DNA from: Marinospirillum sp031581385
Lineage (GTDB): Bacteria; Pseudomonadota; Gammaproteobacteria; Pseudomonadales; Halomonadaceae
Length of the DNA stretch: 64,000 bases
NCBI RefSeq assembly: GCF_044810985.1
Contig: NZ_CP085242.1
Coordinates: 1,426,001 to 1,490,000 of the forward strand
Direction: 5' to 3'
Shown piece after piece: positions 1-9,800 of this stretch; position 1 is the first letter of the stretch; every line of letters starts with the position of its first letter. Under the pieces are notes generated by a model, which was given only the letters and a program-made list of their open reading frames with translations, was not told where the DNA came from and made no database searches. The position numbers and the translations under genes were made by a program.

Positions 1-529
1 CTTCTTTGATCTGGATGGTGTCTGGGGCAAGGAAGAATGGGCCGACAAACTCAATGACCTGATTCTGCGCAAAACCAAGCGCAATCCGCGTTTTTTAGCC
101 TGCATGGCCCGCAATGCCCTGAACCGCACCCCTCCCCTGGGCTTTTTCAAGGATTTTGTGATGGAAAAGGATGGCAAGCAGAACAATTCCATCAATATGA
201 AACGGCGCGGCACTGCACCGGTTGCTGATTTGATTCGAGTGCATGCCCTGGCCGTCGGCTCCAGGGCACAAAACTCCTTTGACCGGCTGCAGGATATTAT
301 TGCGGCCCAGATCCTACCCAAAGGTAGAGGACAGGATTTACGCGATGCCCTGGAACTGATTGCCAGCGTGCGCATTCGCCATCAAGCTCTGGCCATTGAA
401 GAAGGCCGGGAACCCAATAACAATGTAGCACCGGAAGATCTTTCGGATTTTGAGCGCAAGAACCTCAAGGATGCCTTTCAGATTCTGAGTAATGCCCAGA
501 AATTCCTTCGCTTTCGTTATCCCCTTTAG
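1..529 (+). CDS. DUF294-type putative nucleotidyltransferase / CBS-domain protein, C-terminal part
   Basis: The reading frame is open from the first bases of the window, so this is the 3' part of a gene that begins upstream; the internal ATG at 104 is not the real start. The visible ~175 residues resemble the DUF294 C-terminal substrate-binding region of GlnD-like nucleotidyltransferase/CBS-domain proteins (MKRRGTAPVADLIRVHALA, followed by a helical RIRHQ stretch). The catalytic and CBS/cNMP domains expected N-terminally are outside the window. A DnaQ-like exonuclease gene follows 11 bp later. Such proteins often sit next to a 3'-5' exonuclease in gammaproteobacteria, which supports the call. 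Biochemical role is unknown. Confidence 0.7.
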   Translation, partial: FFDLDGVWGKEEWADKLNDLILRKTKRNPRFLACMARNALNRTPPLGFFKDFVMEKDGKQNNSINMKRRGTAPVADLIRVHALAVGSRAQNSFDRLQDIIAAQILPKGRGQDLRDALELIASVRIRHQALAIEEGREPNNNVAPEDLSDFERKNLKDAFQILSNAQKFLRFRYPL

Positions 530-540
530 GAGAAGGCAGC

Positions 541-1314
541 ATGTTTTATCTGGATAAGGAAAAGCTGGGCGGCACCCAAAAGAAGCCTCAGGAGCCCCAG
601 CTACAGCAGGCAGAGTTGAGTGTGCCCGACTGGCCCAAACGCTTTTCTGAACTGGCCGGGCAGGCTAAAGATCCACTCTTGAAAGCTTTTTATCAGGCCG
701 GGGTGGTGGATCCTGAAACCCCCCTGGCTGAAGTGCCGCTTCTGGCCGTGGATTTTGAAACCACCGGTTTCAACCCCCACAAAAACAGCATCGTCAGCAT
801 TGGCCTGGTGCCCATGACTCTGGAAAGGATTCGCTGCCGTGAGTCCCGCCACTGGATCGTCAAACCCTTGAGCGGGCTGAACCAGGCATCGGTTGTGGTG
901 CATGGCATCACCCACTCGGATATTCAACAGGCACCGGATCTGCGGCGTATTCTGGAGGCTTTGCTGGAGGCCTTTACCGGTCATGTACTGGTTGTGCATC
1001 ACCGGGGAATAGAAAGGCCTTTTCTGGATGCGGCGCTCAAAGCGCGAATCAAAGAAGGAATAGAATTTCCGGTGATCGACACCATGGAGTTGGAAGCCCG
1101 GCTGCACAGGAAAAAACCCTTCAGCTGGTGGAAGCGCCTCTTGGGCAAGCGGCCTGTTTCCATTCGCCTGGCCGACAGCCGTGCCCGCTATGGCCTGCCC
1201 TGGTATCGGCCCCATGATGCTTTAACCGATGCGCTGGCCACTGCCGAGCTTCTCCAGGCCCAGGTCGCCTACCACTTCAGCCCCGACACTCCCATCCGGG
1301 AACTGTGGAAATAG
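541..1314 (+). CDS. DnaQ-like 3'-5' exonuclease (DEDDh family)
   Basis: This 257-residue protein carries all three exonuclease motifs: ExoI (AVDFETTGFNPHKNSIVSIG), ExoII (VVHHRGIERPFLDAAL) and ExoIII (RPHDALTDALATAELL). The histidine plus aspartate of ExoIII indicate the DEDDh type, as in the DNA polymerase III epsilon subunit. It is not the replicative epsilon itself, because the N-terminal ~70 residues and the operon partner differ. The start ATG has GGAGAAGG 5 bp upstream, and the gene follows the DUF294 gene by 11 bp, so the two are probably co-transcribed. Expected activity is hydrolysis of DNA or RNA from the 3' end with two metal ions; the physiological substrate cannot be read from sequence. 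Confidence 0.85.
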   Translation: MFYLDKEKLGGTQKKPQEPQLQQAELSVPDWPKRFSELAGQAKDPLLKAFYQAGVVDPETPLAEVPLLAVDFETTGFNPHKNSIVSIGLVPMTLERIRCRESRHWIVKPLSGLNQASVVVHGITHSDIQQAPDLRRILEALLEAFTGHVLVVHHRGIERPFLDAALKARIKEGIEFPVIDTMELEARLHRKKPFSWWKRLLGKRPVSIRLADSRARYGLPWYRPHDALTDALATAELLQAQVAYHFSPDTPIRELWK

Positions 1315-1321
1315 CCGGTGC

Positions 1322-2545
1322 TCAGGCGGCCTGATCCAGAAGTTCCGAAGACCAGGTACGGCTGACCAGGTAGATGTCATTCAGGCGTTTGGTCAGCTTG
1401 GGGGATTTCTCGGCCAGCTTGCCGCGTTCAAAAGCCTCCACCAAACGCAGCAGCTTGCCGTACTCGCCTTCACGGCGCAGTAAAGCCGCCACCAGTTTTT
1501 TATCCAGTGGCAACTGCTCCAGCAGCACCGAGAGTTTTTCACCCATCAGGACATCAATTTTCGACAGCATCCCCACCATAAAAGCACTGCGTGGGTCCAG
1601 CCCCATACCTTTGGACAAATTCTGGCACATGGAGGCGCGAGTCAGCGTCAGCAGCATCATCAGACGACTGCAGGGGCCATTGCTGGCCAGCATCAGGGTG
1701 GTCACGATGCTACGCATTTTTTCCATGCCCAGACGCTTCAATGCCTGGGAGATGGAGGTGATTTCTTCACGCCCCCGGTTCATCGCCGAATTGGTGTAAC
1801 GCAGCAAAAGCACACAAAGGTGCGGGTCCTGCGCCAGCAATTCTTCCAGGTGGTCATAATCCGGTTCGTCTTTTTGCAGTTCAGACAGAATGCGCAACTC
1901 GGCAGTGCGGTTGCTGCCCCGCTGTTTTTCACTGGTTTCCTTGATGGCTTCCGGCCGGGAAAAGAAAAAACCCTGGAAGAAATGAAAGCCCAGTTCCTTG
2001 CAGCGGTAAAAAGTCGGCAGGTCTTCTACCCTTTCAGCCAGCAGCTTGACCTTGTAGTCATCATAAACACTGAGATCCAGGCTTTCCGGGATGGTGGTGA
2101 TCAGATCTATTTTGATGATGTCGGCCAGTTCCAGAAGCGGGCGGGTTGCTTCCGTCAGCTCAAAGTGATCCAGAGCAAGGGCATAACCCAGTTTCTTGAT
2201 TTCTGTCAGCTCCTGGATCAGCTTGGTGTCCACACGGGTATCATTCTGGACTTCAATCACCAGTTGATCCTGATGTTCAGGCAGGAGTTCAGGGCGGCAT
2301 AGCCAGTCGCGGGGAGCATTGAAAAACAGGGTGCGGTTGGCAATCAGACGATCCAGGCCGATTTCATAAATCGCGGCATTCAGGGCGCGGGCGGTGGCCT
2401 GCATGGGATCGGTGAAGTGGGAGCTTTTTGACAAGCGGCTGGAGCGATAAAGCAGTTCATCCGCCACATGCTGCATTTTCTGGTTGCAAATGGGCTGCAG
2501 GGCAATGCAGTAATCCGACGTGTTTTCCGTGCTGGTATCATTCAT
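1322..2545 (-). CDS. EAL/HDOD two-domain signalling protein (degenerate EAL)
   Basis: A 407-residue protein with an N-terminal EAL-type domain (about residues 10-200) and a C-terminal HDOD domain (about 205-400), the YuxH-like arrangement. In the EAL domain the signature position reads ELLYR, and several metal ligands of active cyclic-di-GMP phosphodiesterases are absent (for example VIEVQNDTRV where active enzymes have an E-x-T-E type strand). Catalysis is therefore unlikely, and the domain probably serves in binding or protein contacts. HDOD domains are regulatory modules related to HD phosphohydrolases. The gene converges on the exonuclease gene and is monocistronic. Confidence 0.8.
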   Translation of the reverse strand: MNDTSTENTSDYCIALQPICNQKMQHVADELLYRSSRLSKSSHFTDPMQATARALNAAIYEIGLDRLIANRTLFFNAPRDWLCRPELLPEHQDQLVIEVQNDTRVDTKLIQELTEIKKLGYALALDHFELTEATRPLLELADIIKIDLITTIPESLDLSVYDDYKVKLLAERVEDLPTFYRCKELGFHFFQGFFFSRPEAIKETSEKQRGSNRTAELRILSELQKDEPDYDHLEELLAQDPHLCVLLLRYTNSAMNRGREEITSISQALKRLGMEKMRSIVTTLMLASNGPCSRLMMLLTLTRASMCQNLSKGMGLDPRSAFMVGMLSKIDVLMGEKLSVLLEQLPLDKKLVAALLRREGEYGKLLRLVEAFERGKLAEKSPKLTKRLNDIYLVSRTWSSELLDQAA

Positions 2546-2628
2546 CCGCGTACCTGTTTGTTATCTTCACCTCTTTGCCGGAATACTAGTCAAATCGCGC
2601 TGCAACAGCAATGAACAGGAAATTTATT

Positions 2629-3315
2629 TTAGGGTGGCAAAGTGCCATAGCATTCACAGGCGGCTTCTTCCAGGCCTTGGCGATCAAGAATGCGAATCCT
2701 GCCTCTTGAGTAACCGATCAAACCGTTTTTCTTGAGGATGCCGGAGGCCAGGGTCACCGCACTGCGCCTTACGCCAAGAAGATTGGCCAATAACTGATGG
2801 GTCAGGTACAAGTCATCGCCTTGTGAGCGGTCATGGGTCATCAGCAGCCAGCGCGCCAGGCGTTCTTCAACCCGATGGAAATGAGTGCAGATGGCGGTTT
2901 GGGTCATCTGTTCCATCAGCTGGAAGCAATAATGCTGCAGTCCGAGAAGCAATTCAGGACAACCCTGAAGCAATTCCTGCAGTTCCTCCCGACTGATTCT
3001 GAGTGCCTTTCCCGGCCCGGTAATCATGGCCTGATGCGGTGCCTGATCCACGGCCAGGAGCAGGGTGACTCCCAGCATGCCTTCATGGCCGATCATGCCG
3101 ACTTCCATTGCCGGGTGCTCGCTCACAGCAGCCTTCACGGAAATAAAGGCGGTTAGAGGAAACCAGGCATGACTGTAGGAAACCTGTCGAGCGGACAACA
3201 CCTCACCACTGGTGAGCTCAATCAACTCACAGTGATTCAAGAGATCATCACGCTCCCTGGTGGGTAGTTCGGCAATCAACTGATTCACTTCAGGACATTT
3301 GCAGGTTGCTATCAC
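2629..3315 (-). CDS. Crp/Fnr-family transcriptional regulator (paralogue 1)
   Basis: A 228-residue protein with an N-terminal cyclic-nucleotide-binding-type beta-barrel, a long dimerisation helix (LQHYCFQLMEQMTQTAICTH) and a C-terminal winged helix (LTHQLLANLLGVRRSAVTLA). I chose the GTG at 3315 because GGGAG lies 7 bp before it and homology begins just after it; longer in-frame extensions lack a good ribosome site. Residues that bind cAMP in CRP are not evident, so the effector is unknown. It ends in ACECYGTLPP, like its neighbour's CCECYAVV, a Cys-rich tail common in this subfamily. It lies 92 bp downstream of a closely related paralogue on the same strand, suggesting a local duplication. 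Confidence 0.8.
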   Translation of the reverse strand: MIATCKCPEVNQLIAELPTRERDDLLNHCELIELTSGEVLSARQVSYSHAWFPLTAFISVKAAVSEHPAMEVGMIGHEGMLGVTLLLAVDQAPHQAMITGPGKALRISREELQELLQGCPELLLGLQHYCFQLMEQMTQTAICTHFHRVEERLARWLLMTHDRSQGDDLYLTHQLLANLLGVRRSAVTLASGILKKNGLIGYSRGRIRILDRQGLEEAACECYGTLPP

Positions 3316-3407
3316 AGTATTTCTCCCGCTGGTGGAACACAGCTTAGACCTTAACCTTCCCCCGGTAGGGGGGTCGGTTCGCTGGCCCACCTAAGCGTAA
3401 AGTGAAT

Positions 3408-4181
3408 TCAGGAGTGAAGCAGACGACCCTTGGGTAGATCGCTGAATTCCTCAAACAAGCGATCGGATTCCTTTTTGACCACGGCGTAACACTCGCAACA
3501 GCGACGTTCCAGTTCCGGGCGATCCAGCACCCGGATGTGGCCTCGCTGGTACTGGATAATACCGGCATTCTGCAATTTACTGGCAGCCTCGGTCACACCT
3601 TCCCGGCGTACACCCAGCATGTTGGCAATCAGCTCCTGGGTCATATCCAGTCTGTCACCCTGGAGGCGATCCATGGACAACAGCAGCCAGCGACAGAGTT
3701 GCTGGTCAATACTGTGGTGCCGGTTGCAAGCGGCTGTTTGTGCCATCTGGGTAATCAGCGCCTGGGTGTAGCGCAACAGCAGATGATGCAGCTCCCCGTT
3801 CCGACTGAATTCATTTTTCAGATATTTGCTTTCAAGGCGATAGGCCTGCCCGGAACTCTGCACAACGGCCCGACTGGGGGTGCTCAGTCCTCCCATAAAA
3901 AGGGCAATGCCGACAATCCCCTCATTGCCAACCACGGATATTTCCGCGGAGCGACCATCTTCCATCACATAGAGCATGGAAACGATGCTGTTGGTCGGAA
4001 AATACACATTTTCCATGACATCGCCGGATTCGTAGAGCACTTTGCCCAGCGGCAGCTCAGTCAATTTCAGGTGTGGATAAATGCGCTCCCGGACTTCGGC
4101 AGAAATGGTCTTGAGCAGCAAATTATCCTGAAAGCAGGGACTCTCGCACCCCTCGCATTTGGGTTCAGGTTTTTTAAACAT
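3408..4181 (-). CDS. Crp/Fnr-family transcriptional regulator (paralogue 2, Cys-rich N-terminus)
   Basis: A 257-residue regulator with the same sensor barrel/dimer helix/winged helix layout as its neighbour (recognition region MTQELIANMLGVRREGVTEA). It differs by an N-terminal cluster KCEGCESPCF, three cysteines spaced C-x2-C-x3-C. FNR proteins bind an oxygen-labile 4Fe-4S cluster with N-terminal cysteines of related spacing plus one more in the barrel, so redox sensing is possible but not shown. An in-frame GTG at 4184 competes with the ATG at 4181; AAGGA lies 7 bp before the GTG and 10 bp before the ATG. The outer-membrane-associated genes at 4394 onward are divergent from it. Confidence 0.8.
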   Translation of the reverse strand: MFKKPEPKCEGCESPCFQDNLLLKTISAEVRERIYPHLKLTELPLGKVLYESGDVMENVYFPTNSIVSMLYVMEDGRSAEISVVGNEGIVGIALFMGGLSTPSRAVVQSSGQAYRLESKYLKNEFSRNGELHHLLLRYTQALITQMAQTAACNRHHSIDQQLCRWLLLSMDRLQGDRLDMTQELIANMLGVRREGVTEAASKLQNAGIIQYQRGHIRVLDRPELERRCCECYAVVKKESDRLFEEFSDLPKGRLLHS

Positions 4182-4393
4182 CACGACTCATCCTTTTTTG
4201 TTATTCCGGTGCATTATGAGTACAACCCTGGGGCCTGTATGTTCGGTAGCACACACAGAGACAAGCAGCATAGCCTGTTCATACGATTGTTCGCCAGCGC
4301 ACAGACGAACTTGCATCACCCCGGTTTTACTGAACCTGCATGCCCGAGACGTACCCCCGCAACATGAACAACCAACAAACGGAGTCCATAATT

Positions 4394-4627
4394 ATGAGTC
4401 TTCACCTTATGTTTAGTCTTCTACTCCTGCCCAGCGGTATGGCCTTGCTGTACTTCGGTTTGCAGGCATCACAAACTTCCTACGAACAGGATTTTGAGAG
4501 CTTTTCCCACAGCCTGACAGATTCAACAGCCTGGTGTCTGGTGGGTGGGTTTATGGCCATCTTGGGTGGCCTGACTCTGCTGGTCATCCATTATTTCCAG
4601 CAGCTTTCACTCTTCACAGCAACCTAG
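4394..4627 (+). CDS. Small two-helix inner-membrane protein, unknown function
   Basis: A 77-residue protein with two predicted membrane helices, roughly residues 5-24 (SLLLLPSGMALLYFGLQ) and 50-70 (LVGGFMAILGGLTLLVIHYF), joined by an acidic linker. The ATG at 4394 is preceded by GGAG at 4381-4384; an in-frame ATG at 4340 would add an unsupported hydrophilic extension. It is the first gene of a plus-strand run with the DUF4398 lipoprotein and the OmpA-like lipoprotein. I do not recognise the family; the context suggests a cell-envelope role. Confidence 0.55.
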   Translation: MSLHLMFSLLLLPSGMALLYFGLQASQTSYEQDFESFSHSLTDSTAWCLVGGFMAILGGLTLLVIHYFQQLSLFTAT

Positions 4628-4641
4628 GCAGGAGCATCACT

Positions 4642-5043
4642 ATGAAATTTATATCTGAAGTACGCCCGACACGCGCTCTAGCCCTATCCCTGATGTTGCT
4701 TTTAAGTCTGGGGTTGCTGAGCGGCTGCATGTCATCGCCCAAGGCGCCCAGCGAATCCATGAGCGAAGCACGTGAAGCCATTACGCGAACTGAACAGGCC
4801 GATGGTCGCCAATATGCCAGCGGCGAGCTGGATGAGGCACGCCGAAAACTCAAGCTGGCTGAAGAAGCCATCACACGCGAAGAAATGATAGAAGCCAAGC
4901 AACTGGCTAATGAGGCCAAGGTGATGGCCAATCTGGCAGAGGCAAAAACCGAAAGTGCGAAGGCTAAGGAGATCAACAAAGAAATGGAACAAGGTGCCAA
5001 AGCGCTGACTGAAGAAATGAATCGAGAGGGAGACCGGAAATGA
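4642..5043 (+). CDS. DUF4398 lipoprotein
   Basis: A 133-residue protein with a lipoprotein signal peptide (hydrophobic ALALSLMLLLSLGLL followed by the lipobox LSGC at about residue 28), then a long Ala/Glu/Lys-rich helix typical of DUF4398. GGAG at 4631-4634 precedes the ATG by 7 bp. Its stop overlaps the start of the following OmpA-family gene (ATGA at 5040-5043), so the two are translationally coupled. The mature protein is expected to be anchored to the envelope and rod-like. The family's function is not established. Confidence 0.8.
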   Translation: MKFISEVRPTRALALSLMLLLSLGLLSGCMSSPKAPSESMSEAREAITRTEQADGRQYASGELDEARRKLKLAEEAITREEMIEAKQLANEAKVMANLAEAKTESAKAKEINKEMEQGAKALTEEMNREGDRK

Positions 5044-5852
5044 AAAGCTTTCAATCCAACCACTGGCAGGCGATTAGTGCAATGCTGCTGGCCCTGTCAT
5101 TACTGGTTTTTGCAGGCTGTGCATCAACACCTGAAAGCTCAGATGCTGCCATTCAGGCACGCAACGACCTGACAGAACTGAAGCAGAATCCAAATCTGGG
5201 TGACCGGGCGCGAAATGAAATGGCAGAGGCTGAGCAAGCGGTCAAACTGGCCGAGGAACCACTGCCAGAATCTGAAGCAGACCTGAACGAACATCGGGTT
5301 TATCTGGCCAACCAGAAAATTGAAATTGCACGAGCAAAAGCTACAGCCAGCTATGCTGAAGATCAGCGAGACCGTTTGGCACAAGAAAGGGATGACAAGC
5401 GTTTGCAAAGCCGCACTAATGAGGCGAATCGCGCCAAGCAAAGTGAAGCAGAACTAAAAAAACAGCTGAATGCTTTACAGGCAGAAAAGACTGATCGAGG
5501 CATTGTTTTGACTCTGGGTGATGTGCTCTTTGCCACCGGCAGCGCCAAGCTGGAAACCCGAGCTGATGCCAATCTTGGACGCCTGGCGGATTTTCTGAAG
5601 CAACACCCCGAACGCCGGGTCGTGATTGAAGGGCACACCGACACTACCGGTAACCCTGCCTCCAATCAGGAATTATCCAAAAACCGGGCTGATTCAGTGC
5701 GCACCTATCTGACTCAACAGGGTATTTCATCCAACCGGATATCCGCTTCCGGCATGGGTCAGGATCGTCCCCTCGTCAGCAACGACTCCGCACTGGGTCG
5801 TCAGCAAAATCGGCGCGTGGAAGTGATCATCGAAAACGCACCCAGCAGTTAA
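5040..5852 (+). CDS. OmpA-family lipoprotein with N-terminal DUF4398-like helix
   Basis: A 270-residue lipoprotein: signal peptide with lipobox FAGC at about residue 25, a helical DUF4398-like segment (residues 35-150) and a C-terminal OmpA/MotB peptidoglycan-binding domain (about 155-265). The OmpA domain shows FATGSAKLETRADANLGRLA, the EGHTDTTGNPASNQELSKNR motif and the terminal NRRVEVII strand. Such proteins bind diaminopimelate in peptidoglycan and tether the outer membrane to the wall. It overlaps the upstream DUF4398 gene by 4 bp and shares its helical domain type, so the pair may form a complex (inference). Confidence 0.88.
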   Translation: MKSFQSNHWQAISAMLLALSLLVFAGCASTPESSDAAIQARNDLTELKQNPNLGDRARNEMAEAEQAVKLAEEPLPESEADLNEHRVYLANQKIEIARAKATASYAEDQRDRLAQERDDKRLQSRTNEANRAKQSEAELKKQLNALQAEKTDRGIVLTLGDVLFATGSAKLETRADANLGRLADFLKQHPERRVVIEGHTDTTGNPASNQELSKNRADSVRTYLTQQGISSNRISASGMGQDRPLVSNDSALGRQQNRRVEVIIENAPSS

Positions 5853-5930
5853 CCACTCCAGTCTGTGGGCAGCTCAGCAATGGCCTGCCCACTTCAACCA
5901 AACGGTCACTTCAACCGGAGAGAGGTTTCA

Positions 5931-6860
5931 GTGTCATTTATTGCCGAGAAAAAAAGAACCGGAGAAATACTGGATTGTGTGGGTGACGCCATACTCACCA
6001 CCAACCTTGACCTGGAGGTCACCTACATCAACCGCACCGCAGAAATCCTGATTGGAATCAAACAGGACGAAGCCATCGGCTGCCCTGTACGGCAGATACT
6101 GCGGGTTGTGGATGCCGACACCCGCCAGCCACGGGGGGAGGATCTTGCCAGGAAAGCCATCAACACCAACACCTTGATTCCTCTGGAAAACAACGCTCTC
6201 CTCATCAATCAACTGGGCTGCGAGCTTTCCATTGAGGATTCCGCTGCGCCGCTGCACGATCTGGACGGCTCGGTGATCGGTGCCGTGATTGTCTTTCACG
6301 ACAGCTGTTATTCTTCCGAAATCAGAACCAAGATGGCTAACCTGGCCCGGCATGACCCCTTGACCGGCTTGTTCAATCGTTATGCCTTTGACGAACGTTT
6401 TCAACAATCAATAGAGCTGGCACGCAGGCACAAGAAGCGCGTGGGTCTTTTGTTTATTGATCTGGATAACTTCAAGGATATCAATGACATTCTGGGACAC
6501 GCCAGTGGTGATGCCATCCTCAAGGCCCTGGCAAGCAGAATTCTCAACTGCCTGCGCAGCAGTGATACCGCTTGTCGTTACGGCGGCGATGAATTTGTCA
6601 TCCTCTTGAATGAGATAGAACAGCTTTCGGATGCCTTGATGGTTGCCAGAAAAGCCCATGCCCTGGCTGCCAACCTGATGTTGCCCGATGGTCAGAAGGT
6701 TGGTATTAATCTCAGTGTGGGTGTCAGTGTTTACCCGGACGACGGTGAAACTCTGGATATGTTGATACAACAGGCTGATATGGCCATGTACCGGAACAAG
6801 GCATTGAAAAAACGCAGCCGAGAGGTGTCGCTGCCGAATATCCAGGTACCCGCAACTTAA
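5931..6860 (+). CDS. PAS-GGDEF diguanylate cyclase
   Basis: About 309 residues: an N-terminal PAS domain (ILDCVGDAILTTNLDLEVTY; residues ~10-130) and a GGDEF domain (residues ~140-300). The active-site motif is intact (CRYGGDEFVILL), and the product-inhibition I-site RxxD (RSSD) lies five residues before it, so the enzyme should make cyclic di-GMP from two GTP and be feedback-inhibited. I prefer the GTG at 5931, which has GGAGAGAGG at 5917-5925, over the ATG at 5865, which lacks a ribosome site. No membrane segment is visible, so it is probably cytoplasmic. The stop overlaps the convergent sbcC stop by four bases. Confidence 0.85.
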   Translation: MSFIAEKKRTGEILDCVGDAILTTNLDLEVTYINRTAEILIGIKQDEAIGCPVRQILRVVDADTRQPRGEDLARKAINTNTLIPLENNALLINQLGCELSIEDSAAPLHDLDGSVIGAVIVFHDSCYSSEIRTKMANLARHDPLTGLFNRYAFDERFQQSIELARRHKKRVGLLFIDLDNFKDINDILGHASGDAILKALASRILNCLRSSDTACRYGGDEFVILLNEIEQLSDALMVARKAHALAANLMLPDGQKVGINLSVGVSVYPDDGETLDMLIQQADMAMYRNKALKKRSREVSLPNIQVPAT

Positions 6861-9800
6861 GGTTGCAGCTGCAAGCGACTGCCACGCATATCGGTAAGAA
6901 CATCGATGCGTTGGGTGAGCTGTTCTTTGAGTTCACTGACATGGGAAATCACCCCAATCATGCGCCCACCCGTTTGCAGCTCCATCAGGGTGGCTATGGC
7001 CAGATCCAGGGTTTCGGTATCCAGGCTGCCAAAGCCTTCGTCAATAAACAGGGTATCCAGACGTATGCCACCGGCATAGGCCTGAACCACTTCCGACAAG
7101 CCCAGTGCCAGAGACAAGGCTGCCATGAAGGATTCCCCGCCGGACAGGGTCGCCACATCACGGCGTTTGCCCGAGTAGGCATCATGCACCTGCAAATCCA
7201 GGCCGGATGCACCCCGGCCTCCGGTTTCCTGGGAGCGCACCAGCGCATAACGGCCCCGGCTCATATGATCCAGTCGCCGCGAGGCCAGGGCAAGAACATC
7301 ATCCAAAAGCACCCCCAGCACAAAACGCTGCAGGCTGACTTTACTGCCACTGGCACCACTGGCCACTTCGGACAGGGTGCCATAAACCCGGTAACGTTCT
7401 TCCAGAGCCTGATTATCCTCATGAGCTTTTTTCAGGCGTTTTGCTGTGTCCTGAAGCTGATTCCAGCGCTGATCCACTGTCTGAAACGCCGTTTGTATTT
7501 CCTGTAGCTGCTGCTCTGCAGCGGCTTCCTGTTGCTTAAGCGTGTCCAGATCCGGCGGCTTCTGGTCAGCCAGAAGGTTCTCCAGGTGATCCAGCTTGCC
7601 CTGTAATTGATGTTTTTGCTCTTTCCAGTGATTTACCTGTTGAGTGAAAATCTCTACCTGTGACTCCTCCAGCAAAGCCGCCTGCCAGTTGGCCAGATTG
7701 ATAAAACCTGTGGTTTGCAGGGCCTGTTGCCAGTGCTCGTCTGCCGTTTTCAATTCAGTAGTGGTTTTGCTTTGCTGCTCCTGCAGGTCGTTTTCCTGCT
7801 GGGTCAGACGCGCCATCTGCCTGTCACTTTCCTGATCCTGCAGTTGGGCTTTTTCACGAGCCTGCTGCAAAACCTCTTGTTGTTGGTAAAGGCTGTCCAG
7901 TGCCTGCTGCAAAGCCTGACGGGTGCGCCATTGCGCGGGCAGTTCCTGCTCCAGCTGTTGCAGGTGGGTTTGTTCCTTCAAGTATTGGTCATGAGCCTGC
8001 TGGCTGGCCTGTTGGGCTGCTTGCAAAGGGGTTTGCAGATCATCCAGTGCCTGCTGACCCTTGCGCTGTAATTGTTTCAGTTCCTGATGCTTGTTTTGCG
8101 CGTCTTGGCGTTGTTTTTCCTGCTGCTGCAGGTGATTGAATTCAGCCTGGAGTTCATCCAGGGATTGCTGGGCACGTTCTTGCAAAGCTTCCTGGAACTC
8201 CTGCTGAGCCCGCTGATTTTCCTGCAACTGAATTTCCAGTCTCTGACACTCAGCCTGCCAGCCCTGAAGTAACTCTCGAGCCTGATCCATCTCCTGGCGG
8301 GCGGATTCCACCTGTTCTTTGCTGACCAGGCTAAGATTGCCTTCAGGTTGGGCGGGAGCCGGGTGCTCCTGGCTGCCACAAACCGGGCAGGGCTGACCAG
8401 GGTGCAACTGGCGGGCCAGCTCGGCCGCCTGCCCCAGGTGCCAGTGATATTCAGCCTCCTGAGCCTGCTGCTGCCGGTATTGCCAGAATTCCTTGGCCTG
8501 CTGCTCCTGCTGCCTGGCTTTTTGCTGTTCCTGGGTAAGCTGCTCCTGGTTCTGATACAGCTTGTCCAGTTGTTGGCGATTTTGCCGCTGAACGTCCAGA
8601 TGTTGTAACTGCAGGGGAACTTGCGCCAGCGCCTCCTGTTGTTGATCCAGGTCGGTCAGTTGTTTTTCAAGATCAGCCTGTTGCTCCCTGGTTTGTTGCT
8701 CCTGCTTTTGCAGCTTTTCCAACGCCACTGCTGCCTGTTGATCCGCTTGCAAGGCCTCAGTTGCGGCTTGCTGATATGCGGCCAAACGCTCTACTTTTTC
8801 CTGGAAACCCTGCAGACGATGCTGTTCTTTCTGCAAAGCGGGAAGCTGGTTCTTTTCCGCGGCCTCGGCCTGCTGCCGATGCTCATGGCTTTGCTGCTTT
8901 TGCTGTTTGACCTGCTCAAGCTGTTGCTGACAAGCATGCAACTGCTCTTGCAGTCTGTGTTGCTGTTTTTCCAGACGCTGCCATTCGTCCCGCTGGGGCT
9001 GAATCTTGCGAGCCAGGGTGTTTTGGCTCAGTTGCTTTTCCTTGTCGGCAATCATCGCCTGCTGTTGCAGGTGCTGCTCATACTCTGCTTTCAAGCGGGT
9101 TTGGTTCTGGAACTGGACTTCAAGCTGCTGGGCCTGGTCGAGTTCTTTGGCGGCCTGCAGGTGTTTTTTGCGCGCGGCGTCTTTCTGGTCGTGAAGCTCT
9201 TGATGTTGAGGCTTCAACGCCTGCAGTTCCTGCTCGACCTCCTCTTCCATATGCAGGTTGCAACTTTCCAGAATGCCGCGAATACGCTGTTGATGATCCT
9301 GCATTTCCCGTTGAATGCTGTCTGCCTTGGCTTTCAGTTTGTTTTCCAGCTGCTTGTAAATCCGGGTCTGAAACAGCTGGCTGAAAATGGCTTCCCTGTC
9401 CCGCGAGCTGGCCAGTAACAGCTCACGAAATTTACCCTGGGGAAGAACCATGACCTGACGAAATTGATCCACGGTCAAACCCAGCAATTCCTGAATCTGG
9501 CTGGTCACTTCCCCTGCCTTGGTGCCCAAGAGCTTTTCATCCCCTTCGCCAATCAGGCGGTATAGCTCGACTCTGGAAGCCTGGGTGGTCCAGCCGTCGC
9601 CTTTCTGCTTGGGCCGGTCCTGTTCCGGCAGCCGATATATACGGTAATTCTGCTGTCCCAGGGTGAATGTCAGCTCCACCCAGGTCAGATCCCTGGCAGC
9701 GGCACGATCACAGCGCATCTGGGTGCCACTACGGTCATTGCCTGTGGTCTGGCCGTAGAGCGCAAAACACAGAGCATCCAGCAGAGTGCTTTTACCCGCT

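Noticed and set aside
8621..9418. Leucine-rich 265-codon frame antisense to sbcC
   Set aside because: Glutamine codons of the SbcC coiled coil read as leucine on the other strand. The apparent membrane protein is an artefact.
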